A stretch of 64,000 nt of DNA from Marinomonas aquiplantarum. Lineage in GTDB: Bacteria > Pseudomonadota > Gammaproteobacteria > Pseudomonadales > Marinomonadaceae. This document shows positions 48,313 through 57,254 of the stretch, piece after piece (position 1 is the stretch's first letter; every line of letters starts with the position of its first letter). The stretch lies in the NCBI RefSeq assembly GCF_003314975.1, contig NZ_QNRF01000010.1, positions 26,187-90,186 of the forward strand, in the 5' to 3' direction. The position numbers and the translations under genes are program-made. Under the pieces are notes generated by a model. That model was not told the origin of the DNA and did no database searches. It saw only the letters and a list, made by a program, of their open reading frames with translations.

Positions 48313-49506
48313 ATGTCATTTGCTGAATTAGACCTAGATTACACGATCGAAGAAGCAATCAATAGCCTAGGTTTTGAAACACCTACCGAAATTCAACAGC
48401 AAGCCATCCCTGTTATTTTAGAGGGCTCCGACCTATTGGCGACCGCCCCAACTGGCACAGGCAAAACCATCGCGTTTTGCGCACCCGCCGTGCAACATGT
48501 TTTAGACCGCGATGAAACCTCCACAACGGCACCTAAAGTACTTATTCTAGCGCCTAGTCGTGAACTTGCCCGACAAATTTTCAATGTCATTGGTGGCCTA
48601 ACACAACACACGCGCATTCAATCGCAGTTGATCATTGGCGGTACGCCATACGGGATGCAACAACAGCAACTTAGCGAACCTTGTGACATTCTGGTTGCGA
48701 CACCAGGCCGCTTGGTAGAGCTTGATGAAAAGCAATGGCTAGACTTAACGGATGTCAGCTACTTCGTCATTGATGAAGCCGATCGCATGTTAGACATGGG
48801 CTTTGTTAACGCCATCAACAAGATTGCCAAAGAGCTTCCGCAGGAACACCAAACTTTGATGTTCTCAGCCACTTTAGAAGGTGAAAAAATGGGCCGCTTT
48901 GCCAGCGCCTTATTAAGCCCTGAAACGGAGCAAATTCGCCTTGGTGAATCATCGCGCACTGTGCCCGATCAGATTCGCCAAGTGGCCTATCGAGTTGACG
49001 ATGACGCACACAAAGAAGCCATGCTCAAGCACCTACTCAATAAGGAAGGGGTGCAACAAACCGTGGTTTTTGTCTCCAATCGTGATCATGTGGATGTGTG
49101 GGTACAAAAAATCCGCAACATGAACATCATGTGTGATGGCTTACACGGAGAAATGAAACAAGGCGATCGCAGTGAACATTTAAAACAAATGAAACGCGGA
49201 CGCTTGCAAGTACTCGTCGCGACCGATGTGGCATCTCGTGGCATCGACTTACCTGAAATCAATACTGTGATTAACTTGCGTTTACCACGCAAAGCCGATT
49301 CATACATTCACCGTGCTGGTCGTGCTTCACGAGAGGGCGCGCCTGGTGAATGCATTTCTTTGATCGACATTAATGATTTACCGATGATTGAAAAGATTCA
49401 GCGTTTTATGCAAACCAACGTGAAATTTGGCCGCATTGAAGGGCTCGAAGCTAAAACTAAAGCCAGATCTCCACGCAGCAAAAAGAAAAAGAAGAAAACA
49501 AAATAG
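48313..49506 (+). CDS. srmB: DEAD-box RNA helicase, SrmB-like
   Basis: A 397-residue ATP-dependent RNA helicase that probably helps large-subunit ribosome assembly. Motifs in order: Q-motif GFETPTEIQQQAI, I APTGTGKT, Ia APSRELA, Ib TPGR, II DEAD, III SAT, IV VVFVSNRD, V ATDVASRGID, VI HRAGRASR. The short basic tail ends in KKKKKKTK. N-terminal FAELDLD and the SATLEGE form are closest to SrmB. The ATG at 48313 (GAGAGATTAC upstream) is preferred to a TTG six codons earlier. It is followed by a strong terminator. Confidence 0.87.
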   Translation: MSFAELDLDYTIEEAINSLGFETPTEIQQQAIPVILEGSDLLATAPTGTGKTIAFCAPAVQHVLDRDETSTTAPKVLILAPSRELARQIFNVIGGLTQHTRIQSQLIIGGTPYGMQQQQLSEPCDILVATPGRLVELDEKQWLDLTDVSYFVIDEADRMLDMGFVNAINKIAKELPQEHQTLMFSATLEGEKMGRFASALLSPETEQIRLGESSRTVPDQIRQVAYRVDDDAHKEAMLKHLLNKEGVQQTVVFVSNRDHVDVWVQKIRNMNIMCDGLHGEMKQGDRSEHLKQMKRGRLQVLVATDVASRGIDLPEINTVINLRLPRKADSYIHRAGRASREGAPGECISLIDINDLPMIEKIQRFMQTNVKFGRIEGLEAKTKARSPRSKKKKKKTK

Positions 49507-49533
49507 CCCCTAATTTGTTTTCTTCTGAACAGA

Positions 49534-49566
49534 ACAAGCGCCACCTTAAAAGTGGCGCTTTTTTGC
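49534..49566 (+). terminator. Terminator of the helicase gene
   Basis: AAGCGCCAC (49536-49544) pairs with GTGGCGCTT (49552-49560), followed by TTTTTT. Confidence 0.9.
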
Positions 49567-49596
49567 ATTAAGGAAGATGCGAACAAGTCCTCTTGC

Positions 49597-50730
49597 TTAA
49601 CACCCCTCAACCGACGTAGCACGAACCACAAACTGTTTGGCCGGACAAGCGATCGAACTCGGCACTTGTGTGGTATCACCAAAGCAGCTCCCCGCATTCA
49701 TATTGACATGATTTCTCAGCACACCACGGTGTACCACAGGCCCGGTAGACGAACATTGTACGGAGAAATTTACGTTCACACATGACACCAGCTCTGGCTT
49801 GATAACGGGTAATGTAGCAAAAACATGCTTTTCTCCATAACAGCTTCTTGCCCCCAAACGTGCGCCTGACGTCAGTTTGCTGAGATAAATCTGCTTATTT
49901 CTAGCCTCTTCCTCTTTGGCTCTTTGCTGTGCCAATACTCGCGCTTCTCGCTCCTGACGACGCTTCTCTGCCGCTAGACGACGCTCTTCATCTCGCTTAC
50001 GGCGCGCCTCTTCTGCCTGTCGTCTTTGCTCGGCTTGGCGTCTAGCCTGCGCTTGTTGCTGCTCTAGATTGGCCATCGCCTGTTGTTGCTGTTGTTGGAT
50101 ACGTCGCTGTTGAGCCTGTTGTTCACGTTTTTGACGCTCTTTTGCTTGGCGCTGCGCTTCAATCGCCTGCATTTGACGATTAAAATCCGCTTTCTGACGG
50201 GCCAAATCCGCCTGTAGCTGGCTATTCAATTGAGTCAACGCCGAGCTCAACGCGGCCATAGTACCGCCCGATGAGCCACCTGAGTTATAACTTGGTTCTT
50301 CATCACGACAATCCCAAGAATCCAAACGCCCAGCAACACATTGAGAATATTGTCGAGCAATGGGACAACGACTAGCGCAACGAGCTTCCAGTTTACGCTG
50401 AGCAGCAAGGCGCTGTTTTTCTTTGTGATATTTTTCTTGATCATTGCGATAGGCAATCAGCTCATTAAGACGCACCTTTGAATCCTGATCAAATACCAAA
50501 GGACGCGCTTTCTTAATTTCTTGATCTGCACAAGCAAAGTTTTCATCGTCCGCACAACGGTAACCTGCATCAATGGCATCATCGAACTCCATTTGATCCA
50601 ACTGATCCAATTGATCTAACTGATCAAGCATTTTCAGCATATCTTGTTGCGAGGTTTCAGCCATCGCCGTCATGATGACGAAGCTCAGAAAAAAATAGAT
50701 CAAGCCACTGGTTAGTGTGAGTTTCTTCAT
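49597..50730 (-). CDS. Exported coiled-coil protein of unknown function
   Basis: A signal peptide (residues 1-24, MAMA-type end) is followed by four tandem LDQ triplets (residues 35-46), a cysteine-containing region, a Q/R/E/A-rich coiled coil from about 165 to 295, and an 80-residue C-terminal domain with several cysteines (CYGEKHVF, SCVNVNFSVQC, GSCFGD, VEGC) probably joined by disulfides in the periplasm. No family recognised. It is the last gene of a three-gene operon; its ATG overlaps the DUF4105 stop (TAATG). Confidence 0.75.
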   Translation of the reverse strand: MKKLTLTSGLIYFFLSFVIMTAMAETSQQDMLKMLDQLDQLDQLDQMEFDDAIDAGYRCADDENFACADQEIKKARPLVFDQDSKVRLNELIAYRNDQEKYHKEKQRLAAQRKLEARCASRCPIARQYSQCVAGRLDSWDCRDEEPSYNSGGSSGGTMAALSSALTQLNSQLQADLARQKADFNRQMQAIEAQRQAKERQKREQQAQQRRIQQQQQQAMANLEQQQAQARRQAEQRRQAEEARRKRDEERRLAAEKRRQEREARVLAQQRAKEEEARNKQIYLSKLTSGARLGARSCYGEKHVFATLPVIKPELVSCVNVNFSVQCSSTGPVVHRGVLRNHVNMNAGSCFGDTTQVPSSIACPAKQFVVRATSVEGC

Positions 50731-52400
50731 TAGAACAAGGCCTCCAAGGTCTCAATATTATCGAGCGTCTGCACCAGCTCTTGCTCTAGTACCTTTAGCT
50801 CTTTCATATGCTGATGATCGTCTGGTACCGCTGACGCCATCATATTGAATATTTTCTGCTGCGCTTGTTGCGAGCCACATTGCCAATCTGTATTAGACTG
50901 AAAATCCGTTAACGCCCCAATATCAGGAATACCATCAAAGCGCGGTACCAACATTTGTATTTGCAATAACGGTTGCACATAGCAATGCTGTAAAAGCTTC
51001 TTATCCAAACTGTTCGGCAAGGTCTGAAGTTGCGCCTGCATGACGTCTAATAACTGTAACTCAATCACAATATCGATCACTTTACGGAACAGCTCAAACT
51101 GCAAATACACCAACTGTCGCTCTTCAAGCAGTAACTGCGCCTCCAATAAATAATCATTATTGGCTAAGGTCGCATACACAGAATTAGACACCAACACGTC
51201 ATACATTCGCTGAGCAGCGCGAGTTTGATCATATTGTTCTAGATTTGCATAAGGGTACGAATCAATCACATCCGCCAAGGTATTTAATGCTTGTTGGTAA
51301 TAAATGCGATTGCGAGGAAAAAAGTATCCTTGCGATTCAGCCTTCTCCAAGGAAACCAACACCTCACCGCGTGTCAATGGACTATTTTTCAATTTGTTGA
51401 ACAGTGAATCTGGGCGAAGGAAGTTCAGTTCTGCATCAGATTGGCCTTCCAGCTGTAAAGCCTTATTCAATAAGTCCTGCAACAATGTGGCGCAATTGGC
51501 TGTGATGAACCGGTAGTTACCTCGATAGCTCCAATGGATTTCCGATAAATCCCTCACGACTTGCTCAACCTGCTGAGCGGATAAATTTAATGGTAAAGAA
51601 TACAAATCGCGATCGACCAATAAGGTATTAGCACGAAACACTTCACGGAAAGTCGAACCAAATAAATGTGCATCATAACCACCGAAAAAGCCCTTCAACA
51701 AATTCATGGAAAAGCCATCAATCCGAGCCACATACCCCAAGAACACATGGTTAAACAGGTTTCGCTGACAGGACTCTAAGCTAGATGACATGTCTGGACA
51801 CACCAGCAGTCGTACCGACACATGACCAAAAGAAGACGCGACGCCCTCACCTTCTGACGCAAACACCAGATGAACTTCTCGCACCTGCTTAGGATCGATG
51901 GACACTAATTGACTGCCTTGATTGGAGTCAAATAGATAAAAAGGAACAGGCTCATGACAGTCTTCATAACTGACGCGCGCTTGATAACGACGAGCGAAAT
52001 ATGAGGCATAAATCGGATGACGGCAGGCAAAGTCTTTCTCTATTAGATATTCGCGTAGAATCAACGCATAAACGGCTTCCTGCGACTGATGCCGGTCTTT
52101 AATGAGTTCGCGAGTATGCTGAAAACGTTCATCGGCTTGTAATTCGGATGACAGTAAATCAACAGAAAAGGATTCAGATTCAGTCGGTATTTTATTGACA
52201 TTAGTTAACTGAGACAATTGACTACACAACAAGGCGTCTTGTTGTGCTGCTATCATTAAGGCTGGTGTTTTATCAGATAGCAGCAAAACCATTGCCTCAT
52301 CACAATGATTATCTGGCTTATTTGCTTTAGGTGTTATCGTGCATCCTTGCAATAATATAAGTAGGCTAAACAGCGCACTTATTGGTATGCAGCGCATCAT
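50730..52400 (-). CDS. DUF4105 lipoprotein
   Basis: A 556-residue predicted lipoprotein with lipobox LLQGC (C20). The middle shows the DUF4105 hallmark of a Ser-Gly-His stretch, HLVFASEGEGVASSFGHVSVR, with YRFITANCATLLQDLL downstream supplying a conserved Asn-Cys, which resembles the layout of an NlpC/P60-like or lipid-hydrolase-like active site. The function of DUF4105 is unknown. It is the middle gene of the exported operon, 6 nt after the PEGA-like gene. Confidence 0.78.
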   Translation of the reverse strand: MMRCIPISALFSLLILLQGCTITPKANKPDNHCDEAMVLLLSDKTPALMIAAQQDALLCSQLSQLTNVNKIPTESESFSVDLLSSELQADERFQHTRELIKDRHQSQEAVYALILREYLIEKDFACRHPIYASYFARRYQARVSYEDCHEPVPFYLFDSNQGSQLVSIDPKQVREVHLVFASEGEGVASSFGHVSVRLLVCPDMSSSLESCQRNLFNHVFLGYVARIDGFSMNLLKGFFGGYDAHLFGSTFREVFRANTLLVDRDLYSLPLNLSAQQVEQVVRDLSEIHWSYRGNYRFITANCATLLQDLLNKALQLEGQSDAELNFLRPDSLFNKLKNSPLTRGEVLVSLEKAESQGYFFPRNRIYYQQALNTLADVIDSYPYANLEQYDQTRAAQRMYDVLVSNSVYATLANNDYLLEAQLLLEERQLVYLQFELFRKVIDIVIELQLLDVMQAQLQTLPNSLDKKLLQHCYVQPLLQIQMLVPRFDGIPDIGALTDFQSNTDWQCGSQQAQQKIFNMMASAVPDDHQHMKELKVLEQELVQTLDNIETLEALF

Positions 52401-52406
52401 ATTATT

Positions 52407-53225
52407 CTACTGAGAAGCTTTCGCCACCATTGAATCCGGTTTTGCCCAACGCACAGCATGTCCTTCAATGGTATCCAGTCGTTCTTCGATGTCTTTTCGA
52501 GTAAAATAGACAGATGGCGACGAGATTAAATCCCCTATGGTATAAAACGGCAAACCTGTGATGAGCGTCGAGCTTTCAGAAGCATTCGAGTTTGCTATTG
52601 CTCTCGGAAACAACCCCAACCAATAGAAATATGGGTTGTTCTCTAACTCACTTTCTAGCTGAGCAATCTTTTCATAACGCTCTTTTTTCTCCTTCGACGC
52701 AGTGTATTGTTGACGCCAGTAATCCACTTGGAGCGGGTCTTTCTCTAAGCCTTCCCCCGTTTCATATCGCTTAATGACACGCTGCATGGCCTCTAAGTCA
52801 CCGTCACCCGCTTGTGCCAGATCCGTCTGCACAGCTTGTTTGGCTAGACGCTCTTTTTCGAGAGCCAATTTACGTGCCGCTTCCGCTTCTCTTTGCTCTT
52901 TCATCGCCAAACCGTAAGCCGTTAAGCTGGCTTGTTGCGGCATAGTGATACGAACTCGCTGGGGACGGTCGGCGGTCGCATCCACTTGCTGGATAAAGAC
53001 CTTCTCCTGCTCTTTGTTAATGTTTTGCACCGCTTTTATTTGGTAAGAACCTTCTTCTAATACCACCGCTTCGCGGGCAAAATCCGAACACTCGAATTTT
53101 AATTCGTCATTTACATACACCTCAGCCCCGTTGGTGTTTTCCTGACAATAAATTCCGATTAATGCATTGTCAGCCATAGCGACTGGTGACCCTAAAGCAA
53201 ACAAAATAAGAGACGTCTTTTTCAT
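52407..53225 (-). CDS. Exported PEGA-like protein
   Basis: A 272-residue protein with a signal peptide (residues 1-18, ends VAMA). Residues 25-100 resemble a PEGA-type beta domain (NGAEVYVNDELKFEC, then GSYQIKAV), followed by a helical R/E/A/K-rich stretch, a short Sel1-like piece (KRYETGEGLEKDPLQVDYWR) and a final conserved-looking tail. It is the first gene of the operon with DUF4105 and the coiled-coil protein. All three are exported, so they may form one envelope complex. Confidence 0.68.
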   Translation of the reverse strand: MKKTSLILFALGSPVAMADNALIGIYCQENTNGAEVYVNDELKFECSDFAREAVVLEEGSYQIKAVQNINKEQEKVFIQQVDATADRPQRVRITMPQQASLTAYGLAMKEQREAEAARKLALEKERLAKQAVQTDLAQAGDGDLEAMQRVIKRYETGEGLEKDPLQVDYWRQQYTASKEKKERYEKIAQLESELENNPYFYWLGLFPRAIANSNASESSTLITGLPFYTIGDLISSPSVYFTRKDIEERLDTIEGHAVRWAKPDSMVAKASQ

Positions 53226-53354
53226 AACAGCACCCTTTTAATGATTCCATTACCGCGTAACGCTATCGCAGCAATTTTTTGATCTATCTGGCTTTTTCTG
53301 TCAAATATTAGTCAAGACTACTCAAAAAATGTACAGAGTCCAATTCATCAAGGC

Positions 53355-53382
53355 ACAAAAAAGCCCCTTTCGGGGCTTCTGC
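53355..53382 (-). terminator. Terminator of ribA
   Basis: On the minus strand AAGCCCC-GAAA-GGGGCTT (53378-53361) is followed by TTTTTT, 35 nt after the ribA stop. Confidence 0.9.
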
Positions 53383-53413
53383 AACAAAATTTAACATTTT
53401 TGCCAAGAGCTTA

Positions 53414-54028
53414 TTAATCAAACTTCAAGGTATGTTGTTTGCGCTTGGCTTTGGTTTCTAGATACTGACGGTTGTGCTGGTTTACATGAACCTTGGTTGG
53501 TACCAATTCAACCACATCAATGCCATGCTCTTTTAGCTGTTGAGCCTTGTCTGGATTGTTGGTGAGTAATCTCACCTTGCTCACACCCAACGCAAGTAGC
53601 ATATCCGCCGCGACCCCAAAATCACGGCCATCGTCTGGTAAATGCAACATTTCATTTGCTTGATAAGTATCATAGCCTTGGTCTTGCAAAGCATAGGCTT
53701 CTAGCTTGGCATACAAACCAATACCTCGCCCTTCTTGACGCAAATAAAGAATGTAACCACCCTCTTCGTTAATACGATCAATGGCTTCATCAAGCTGCTC
53801 ACCACAATCACAACGGCCGGAACCAAATACGTCTCCGGTTAAACACTCAGAATGCAGACGCACCAATGGCACATGGTCCGCTTGTTCGGTTTGAGCTGGA
53901 TTGCCTTCAAAATATATCCCTATGTGTTCTTTGCCAGAGTCATCCCCATTAAAGGAAATAAACTCAGCGGTCACGTCACCGGCGCGTACCGGAATCATTA
54001 CTCGACGCTTAATGGTCAAATCTGTCAT
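53414..54028 (-). CDS. ribA: GTP cyclohydrolase II
   Basis: Zinc enzyme for the first step of riboflavin synthesis from GTP. The zinc ligands C62, C73 and C75 are in [17 protein letters not shown]; the GTP/catalytic region [20 protein letters not shown] and the late [17 protein letters not shown] follow. At 204 residues it is a stand-alone RibA, not fused to RibB. It is monocistronic with its own terminator. Confidence 0.95.
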   Translation of the reverse strand: MTDLTIKRRVMIPVRAGDVTAEFISFNGDDSGKEHIGIYFEGNPAQTEQADHVPLVRLHSECLTGDVFGSGRCDCGEQLDEAIDRINEEGGYILYLRQEGRGIGLYAKLEAYALQDQGYDTYQANEMLHLPDDGRDFGVAADMLLALGVSKVRLLTNNPDKAQQLKEHGIDVVELVPTKVHVNQHNRQYLETKAKRKQHTLKFD

Positions 54029-54163
54029 TACTGCTCTCTCTAGGGATTATTTATGACACAAAGTATAACGCCCTTACATTTGGTCAAATATGAAAAAATC
54101 AATATTAATCCGCGGTTTCTTTCATTCTTTTCTACTTGATTCACTGATTGCGGATTCACAGGC

Positions 54164-54637
54164 TTAGGCTAAATGATCTAACGGCAAAGCGGTTCGGTTA
54201 ATGATACGCCTCAGTAAGAAGCTGGAATGCACACCTGTGACACCCGCTATGCGTGTTAATTTTCCAAGTAGAAACTCCTGATATTTATCCATGTCTTCCA
54301 CCACGACTTCTAATAAGTAGTCTGCAGATTGACCCGTTACCAAATTACAGGATTTCACCTCTGGGTAGGATTCCACCAAGGACTCAAAGACTTCAAACCG
54401 CTCCGGTGTGTGCCTGTCCATACTTATCTGGATAAAAGCGGTAAGTTTTAACCCCAGTTTCTTTTGATCTAATAAAGTCACACTGCGATCAATCACGCCA
54501 GTTTCTTCTAACGCTTTCACACGACGTAAGCAAGGCGAAGCCGATAATCCAACGCGATCCGCCAGCTCTTGATTAGTCAAGCTAGAATCTTGCTGTAACT
54601 CACGCAAAATATTCAAATCAATCTTATCAAAACCCAA
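54164..54637 (-). CDS. Lrp/AsnC-family regulator
   Basis: A 157-residue Lrp-type protein: N-terminal HTH (DKIDLNILRELQQDSSLTNQ, then LSASPCLRRVKALEETG) and a C-terminal RAM ligand domain with CNLVTGQSADYLLEVVVED. It is divergent from leuA across 212 nt, so leuA may be a target, with leucine or another amino acid as ligand. It resembles the BkdR/Lrp group; the exact role is not known. Confidence 0.9.
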   Translation of the reverse strand: MGFDKIDLNILRELQQDSSLTNQELADRVGLSASPCLRRVKALEETGVIDRSVTLLDQKKLGLKLTAFIQISMDRHTPERFEVFESLVESYPEVKSCNLVTGQSADYLLEVVVEDMDKYQEFLLGKLTRIAGVTGVHSSFLLRRIINRTALPLDHLA

Positions 54638-54722
54638 AACATAAGCCTCATATTGCCAATTTATTCTTTATGTACGCAATATAATGCCATTTAGATTGAA
54701 ATTTCCATAAAAAACGCAATCT

Positions 54723-54750
54723 TTTACCCTAGAAAATTCGCTATTATATA
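54723..54750 (+). promoter_or_regulatory. Candidate leuA promoter
   Basis: TTTACC (54723-54728), 16 nt, TATATA (54745-54750). The stretch TATTATATA makes the exact -10 ambiguous. Confidence 0.45.
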
Positions 54751-54779
54751 GTCATAGCGAAATCATTGAGGAAGCCACC

Positions 54780-54836
54780 ATGCTTCCTTACGACGCAAAC
54801 TGTTTACCATCGGAGCTTATCCGCTCCTTAACATAA
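54780..54836 (+). CDS. Possible leader peptide of leuA
   Basis: An 18-codon ORF (MLPYDANCLPSELIRSLT) with GAGG 8 nt before its ATG ends 13 nt before the leuA ATG. Four of its codons are leucine but not in tandem. Its Shine-Dalgarno sequence and ATG lie in a hairpin (GGAAGC/GCTTCC, 54770-54787), and GGAGC/GCTCC near its end forms another. It may couple leucine supply to leuA expression; no U-run follows, so classical attenuation is not evident. Confidence 0.4.
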   Translation: MLPYDANCLPSELIRSLT

Positions 54837-54849
54837 GAAGGGAAAGATC

Positions 54850-56523
54850 ATGACCTCTTTTGATCACACTAAGTACAGACCATTCCAGCCTGTCGCCATT
54901 GAAAACCGCACTTGGCCTGACCAAGAAATCACTAAAGCTCCGATTTGGTCAAGCGTTGACCTGCGCGATGGCAACCAAGCTCTGGTTGAACCTATGACAG
55001 TGGAACAAAAGAAACAATTCTTCGCCCTACTTGTAGACGTGGGCTTTAAAGAAATCGAAGTCGGCTTCCCTGCCGCATCACAGTTAGACTTCGACTTCGT
55101 ACGTTGGTTGATCGAAGAAAACCAAGTGCCTGACGATGTCTACATTCAAGTATTAACACAAGCACGCCCTGAGTTGATTGAGCGTACATATGAGTCTCTT
55201 AAAGGCGCAAAAAAAGCCATTGTTCATGTTTACAACTCAACGTCTAAAACCCAGCGTGAGCAAGTCTTTCGTTTAGGCAAAGACGGCATTAAAGAGATTG
55301 CCGTTAAAGGCGCTCAATGCGTTAAAGAACATGCCGCGAAACACCCTGAAACAGAATGGGTATTCCAATATTCACCAGAAAGCTTCACTGGCACTGAAAC
55401 TGACTTCGCCGTCGAAGTGGTGGATGCCGTTGCCGACGTATGGCAACCAACCCCAGACAACAAAATCATCATTAACTTGCCAGCAACGGTCGAAGTGGCG
55501 ACACCAAACCGTTTTGCTGATCAGATCGAATATTTCTGCCGCCAAGTAAAACAGCGTGACAGCATGATCATCAGCTTACACACCCACAACGACCGTGGTT
55601 GTGGTGTGGCGGCAGCAGAACTTGGCCTAATGGCAGGTGCTGACCGTATCGAAGGTACTTTGCTAGGCAATGGTGAACGAACCGGCAACATGGACGTGGT
55701 GACAATGGCCATGAACATGTACAGCCAAGGCATTGATCCAGAGTTAGCGCTAGGCGACATGGACCGCATCATAAGTGTGGTTCAAGCTTGCACCCTATTA
55801 CAAGTTCATCCGCGCCATCCTTACGCAGGTGAATTGGTGTTTACCGCTTTCTCTGGCTCTCACCAAGACGCAATCAAAAAGTGCTTGGCGAATCAGACCG
55901 ACGACAAACCTTGGGACGTGGCTTATTTGCCAATTGACCCTCGTGATGTTGGTCGCAGCTACCAAGAAGTCATTCGCGTTAATAGCCAATCTGGTAAAGG
56001 CGGTGTGGCTTACACCCTTGAACAAGAATACGGCTTGGCGTTACCTCGCTGGTTGCAAGTGGAGTTCAGCCCAATCGTGCAACAGTTTGCCGAGCAAGAC
56101 GGTGGCGTAGTAAATGCAGAATCCATGAAAGCCTTGTTCGAATCGCGCTTCATGACTGGCAACAAGCCTTACCAGCTTGGTAAATACGATCATGCCAAAA
56201 ACGATGTGGATACCGTACACGCTGAACTAAACAGTGAATCAGGCTCGGTGAGCATTACTGGTACAGGCAATGGCGCTCTATCTGCTTTTAGTGAAGCCTT
56301 GGGCAAACACTTTGGCATGCGTGTCGACATTATCCAGTATCAAGAGCACGCTCTGACCGTCGGTAGCGACTCACAAGCCATTGCTTATGTACAAGCGAAC
56401 ATCGATGGTGATCGTTTCAATGGGGTTGCGATTGATAGCGACATCGTATCTGCATCCGTACAGGCCTTGATGGCCACGGTAAACCAGAAAGTGTTAGAAA
56501 ATACGAGTGCTAATGTCGCCTAA
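54850..56523 (+). CDS. leuA: 2-isopropylmalate synthase (long form)
   Basis: Condenses acetyl-CoA with 2-ketoisovalerate in leucine synthesis. The HMGL-like barrel shows SVDLRDGNQAL, EVGFPAASQLDFDFVR, HTHNDRGCGVAAAE (metal His pair) and GTLLGNGERTGN. The C-terminal 150 residues form the leucine-binding regulatory domain, so feedback inhibition is expected. At 557 residues it is the Pseudomonas/Corynebacterium long form. GAAGGGAAAGATC precedes the ATG. It may be controlled by the divergent Lrp gene and the leader. Confidence 0.95.
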   Translation: MTSFDHTKYRPFQPVAIENRTWPDQEITKAPIWSSVDLRDGNQALVEPMTVEQKKQFFALLVDVGFKEIEVGFPAASQLDFDFVRWLIEENQVPDDVYIQVLTQARPELIERTYESLKGAKKAIVHVYNSTSKTQREQVFRLGKDGIKEIAVKGAQCVKEHAAKHPETEWVFQYSPESFTGTETDFAVEVVDAVADVWQPTPDNKIIINLPATVEVATPNRFADQIEYFCRQVKQRDSMIISLHTHNDRGCGVAAAELGLMAGADRIEGTLLGNGERTGNMDVVTMAMNMYSQGIDPELALGDMDRIISVVQACTLLQVHPRHPYAGELVFTAFSGSHQDAIKKCLANQTDDKPWDVAYLPIDPRDVGRSYQEVIRVNSQSGKGGVAYTLEQEYGLALPRWLQVEFSPIVQQFAEQDGGVVNAESMKALFESRFMTGNKPYQLGKYDHAKNDVDTVHAELNSESGSVSITGTGNGALSAFSEALGKHFGMRVDIIQYQEHALTVGSDSQAIAYVQANIDGDRFNGVAIDSDIVSASVQALMATVNQKVLENTSANVA

Positions 56524-56565
56524 TTGAGTGGCCTCTTAATCCGCACCGTCAAGACACTGACGCTA

Positions 56566-56602
56566 ATAAAAGCCAACATGTTTAACATGTTGGCTTTTAT
56601 TT
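56566..56602 (+). terminator. Terminator of leuA
   Basis: AAAAGCCAACATGTT (56568-56582) is followed after one base by its exact complement up to 56598, with more T after it. It is symmetrical and can also end minus-strand transcripts. Confidence 0.88.
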
Positions 56603-56929
56603 TGGCACGTCTTCTATTCTATTCTGATGACGTTGACATTCAGTCTCTATGTTAGGTGATGCTTGAGGGAAATTCACATGATTCATCACACCAACTAGGG
56701 TCGCTTCATAAGGCTTAATCGGCGATAATATCAAAGTATCCTTTAACGCTTCGTCGATCGTCTTCTGTGTCTCTATTAGATGCCGACAAGCATAGGTATC
56801 TTCCAAACCATAACGATAAAAACAAGCAAGTGTGTTTGAACATTGACAACTTAACACTGACAACGCTCTAGCCAGCGAGAAATGACTCGCCCTGGCATTT
56901 TGATGTGCTTCTTTCTTTTGGTCGTTCAC
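56597..56929 (-). CDS. Unknown small protein downstream of cro
   Basis: Not recognised. With the GTG at 56929 (AGGAGAGGAAACG upstream, a strong site) the product is 110 residues; an earlier TTG at 56986 would add 19 codons without a site. It has four cysteines in a short span (CQC, AC, YAC) and a mostly helical N-terminal half. It directly follows the cro-like gene on the same strand, so it belongs to the early operon of the phage-like switch. Its stop lies in the shared leuA terminator. Confidence 0.5.
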   Translation of the reverse strand: MNDQKKEAHQNARASHFSLARALSVLSCQCSNTLACFYRYGLEDTYACRHLIETQKTIDEALKDTLILSPIKPYEATLVGVMNHVNFPQASPNIETECQRHQNRIEDVPK

Positions 56930-56987
56930 CGTTTCCTCTCCTGAAAACACAAAACGCTCCATAAACTTCACAGAACGAATGTACAAG

Positions 56988-57167
56988 TTAGCGAATGTAT
57001 AGCTTAGGATCGTATTTCAATACGCCGTTAGTGAGTTTCTCTATTCGCAACGCTTGTTTTTCTGGGATAACACGCCCCCATTGAGAAACCGAGCTTTTAG
57101 AGATACTCAACACGCTAGCCAGCTGCTGTTGAGTGCCAAAATAGCGAATGACTTTTTCCTTGTGCAT
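56988..57167 (-). CDS. Cro-like repressor
   Basis: A 59-residue HTH protein of the HTH_Cro type: VIRYFGTQQQLASVLSISKS is the first helices, SSVSQWGRVIPEKQALRIEK the recognition helix and after, and KYDPKLYIR the tail. It is the divergent partner of the CI-like repressor over an 87-nt region, the classic phage lysis/lysogeny layout. The start is taken as ATG at 57167; a TTG three codons earlier is an alternative. No other phage genes are present. Confidence 0.8.
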   Translation of the reverse strand: MHKEKVIRYFGTQQQLASVLSISKSSVSQWGRVIPEKQALRIEKLTNGVLKYDPKLYIR

Positions 57168-57191
57168 CTTCACCAAACCATAAAGTTAAAA

Positions 57192-57243
57192 GTTTATTAC
57201 TTTAAACAATACAAGTGAATAAAAATAAACTCAAGTTAGTTTA
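57192..57243. promoter_or_regulatory. cro promoter and two operator-like palindromes
   Basis: On the minus strand TTGAGT (57234-57229), 17 nt, TATTGT (57211-57206) form a promoter for cro. Two inverted repeats overlap it: GTTTA-N6-TAAAC (57192-57207) on the -10 side and TAAACT-N6-AGTTTA (57226-57243) on the -35 side, as expected for CI/Cro operators. Confidence 0.6.
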
Positions 57244-57254
57244 GTATTCTTAAC

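Noticed and set aside
50573..50650. Short tandem repeat as a phase-variable microsatellite or CRISPR
   Set aside because: It encodes four in-frame LDQ triplets with varied codons, so it is a protein repeat; there are no spacers.
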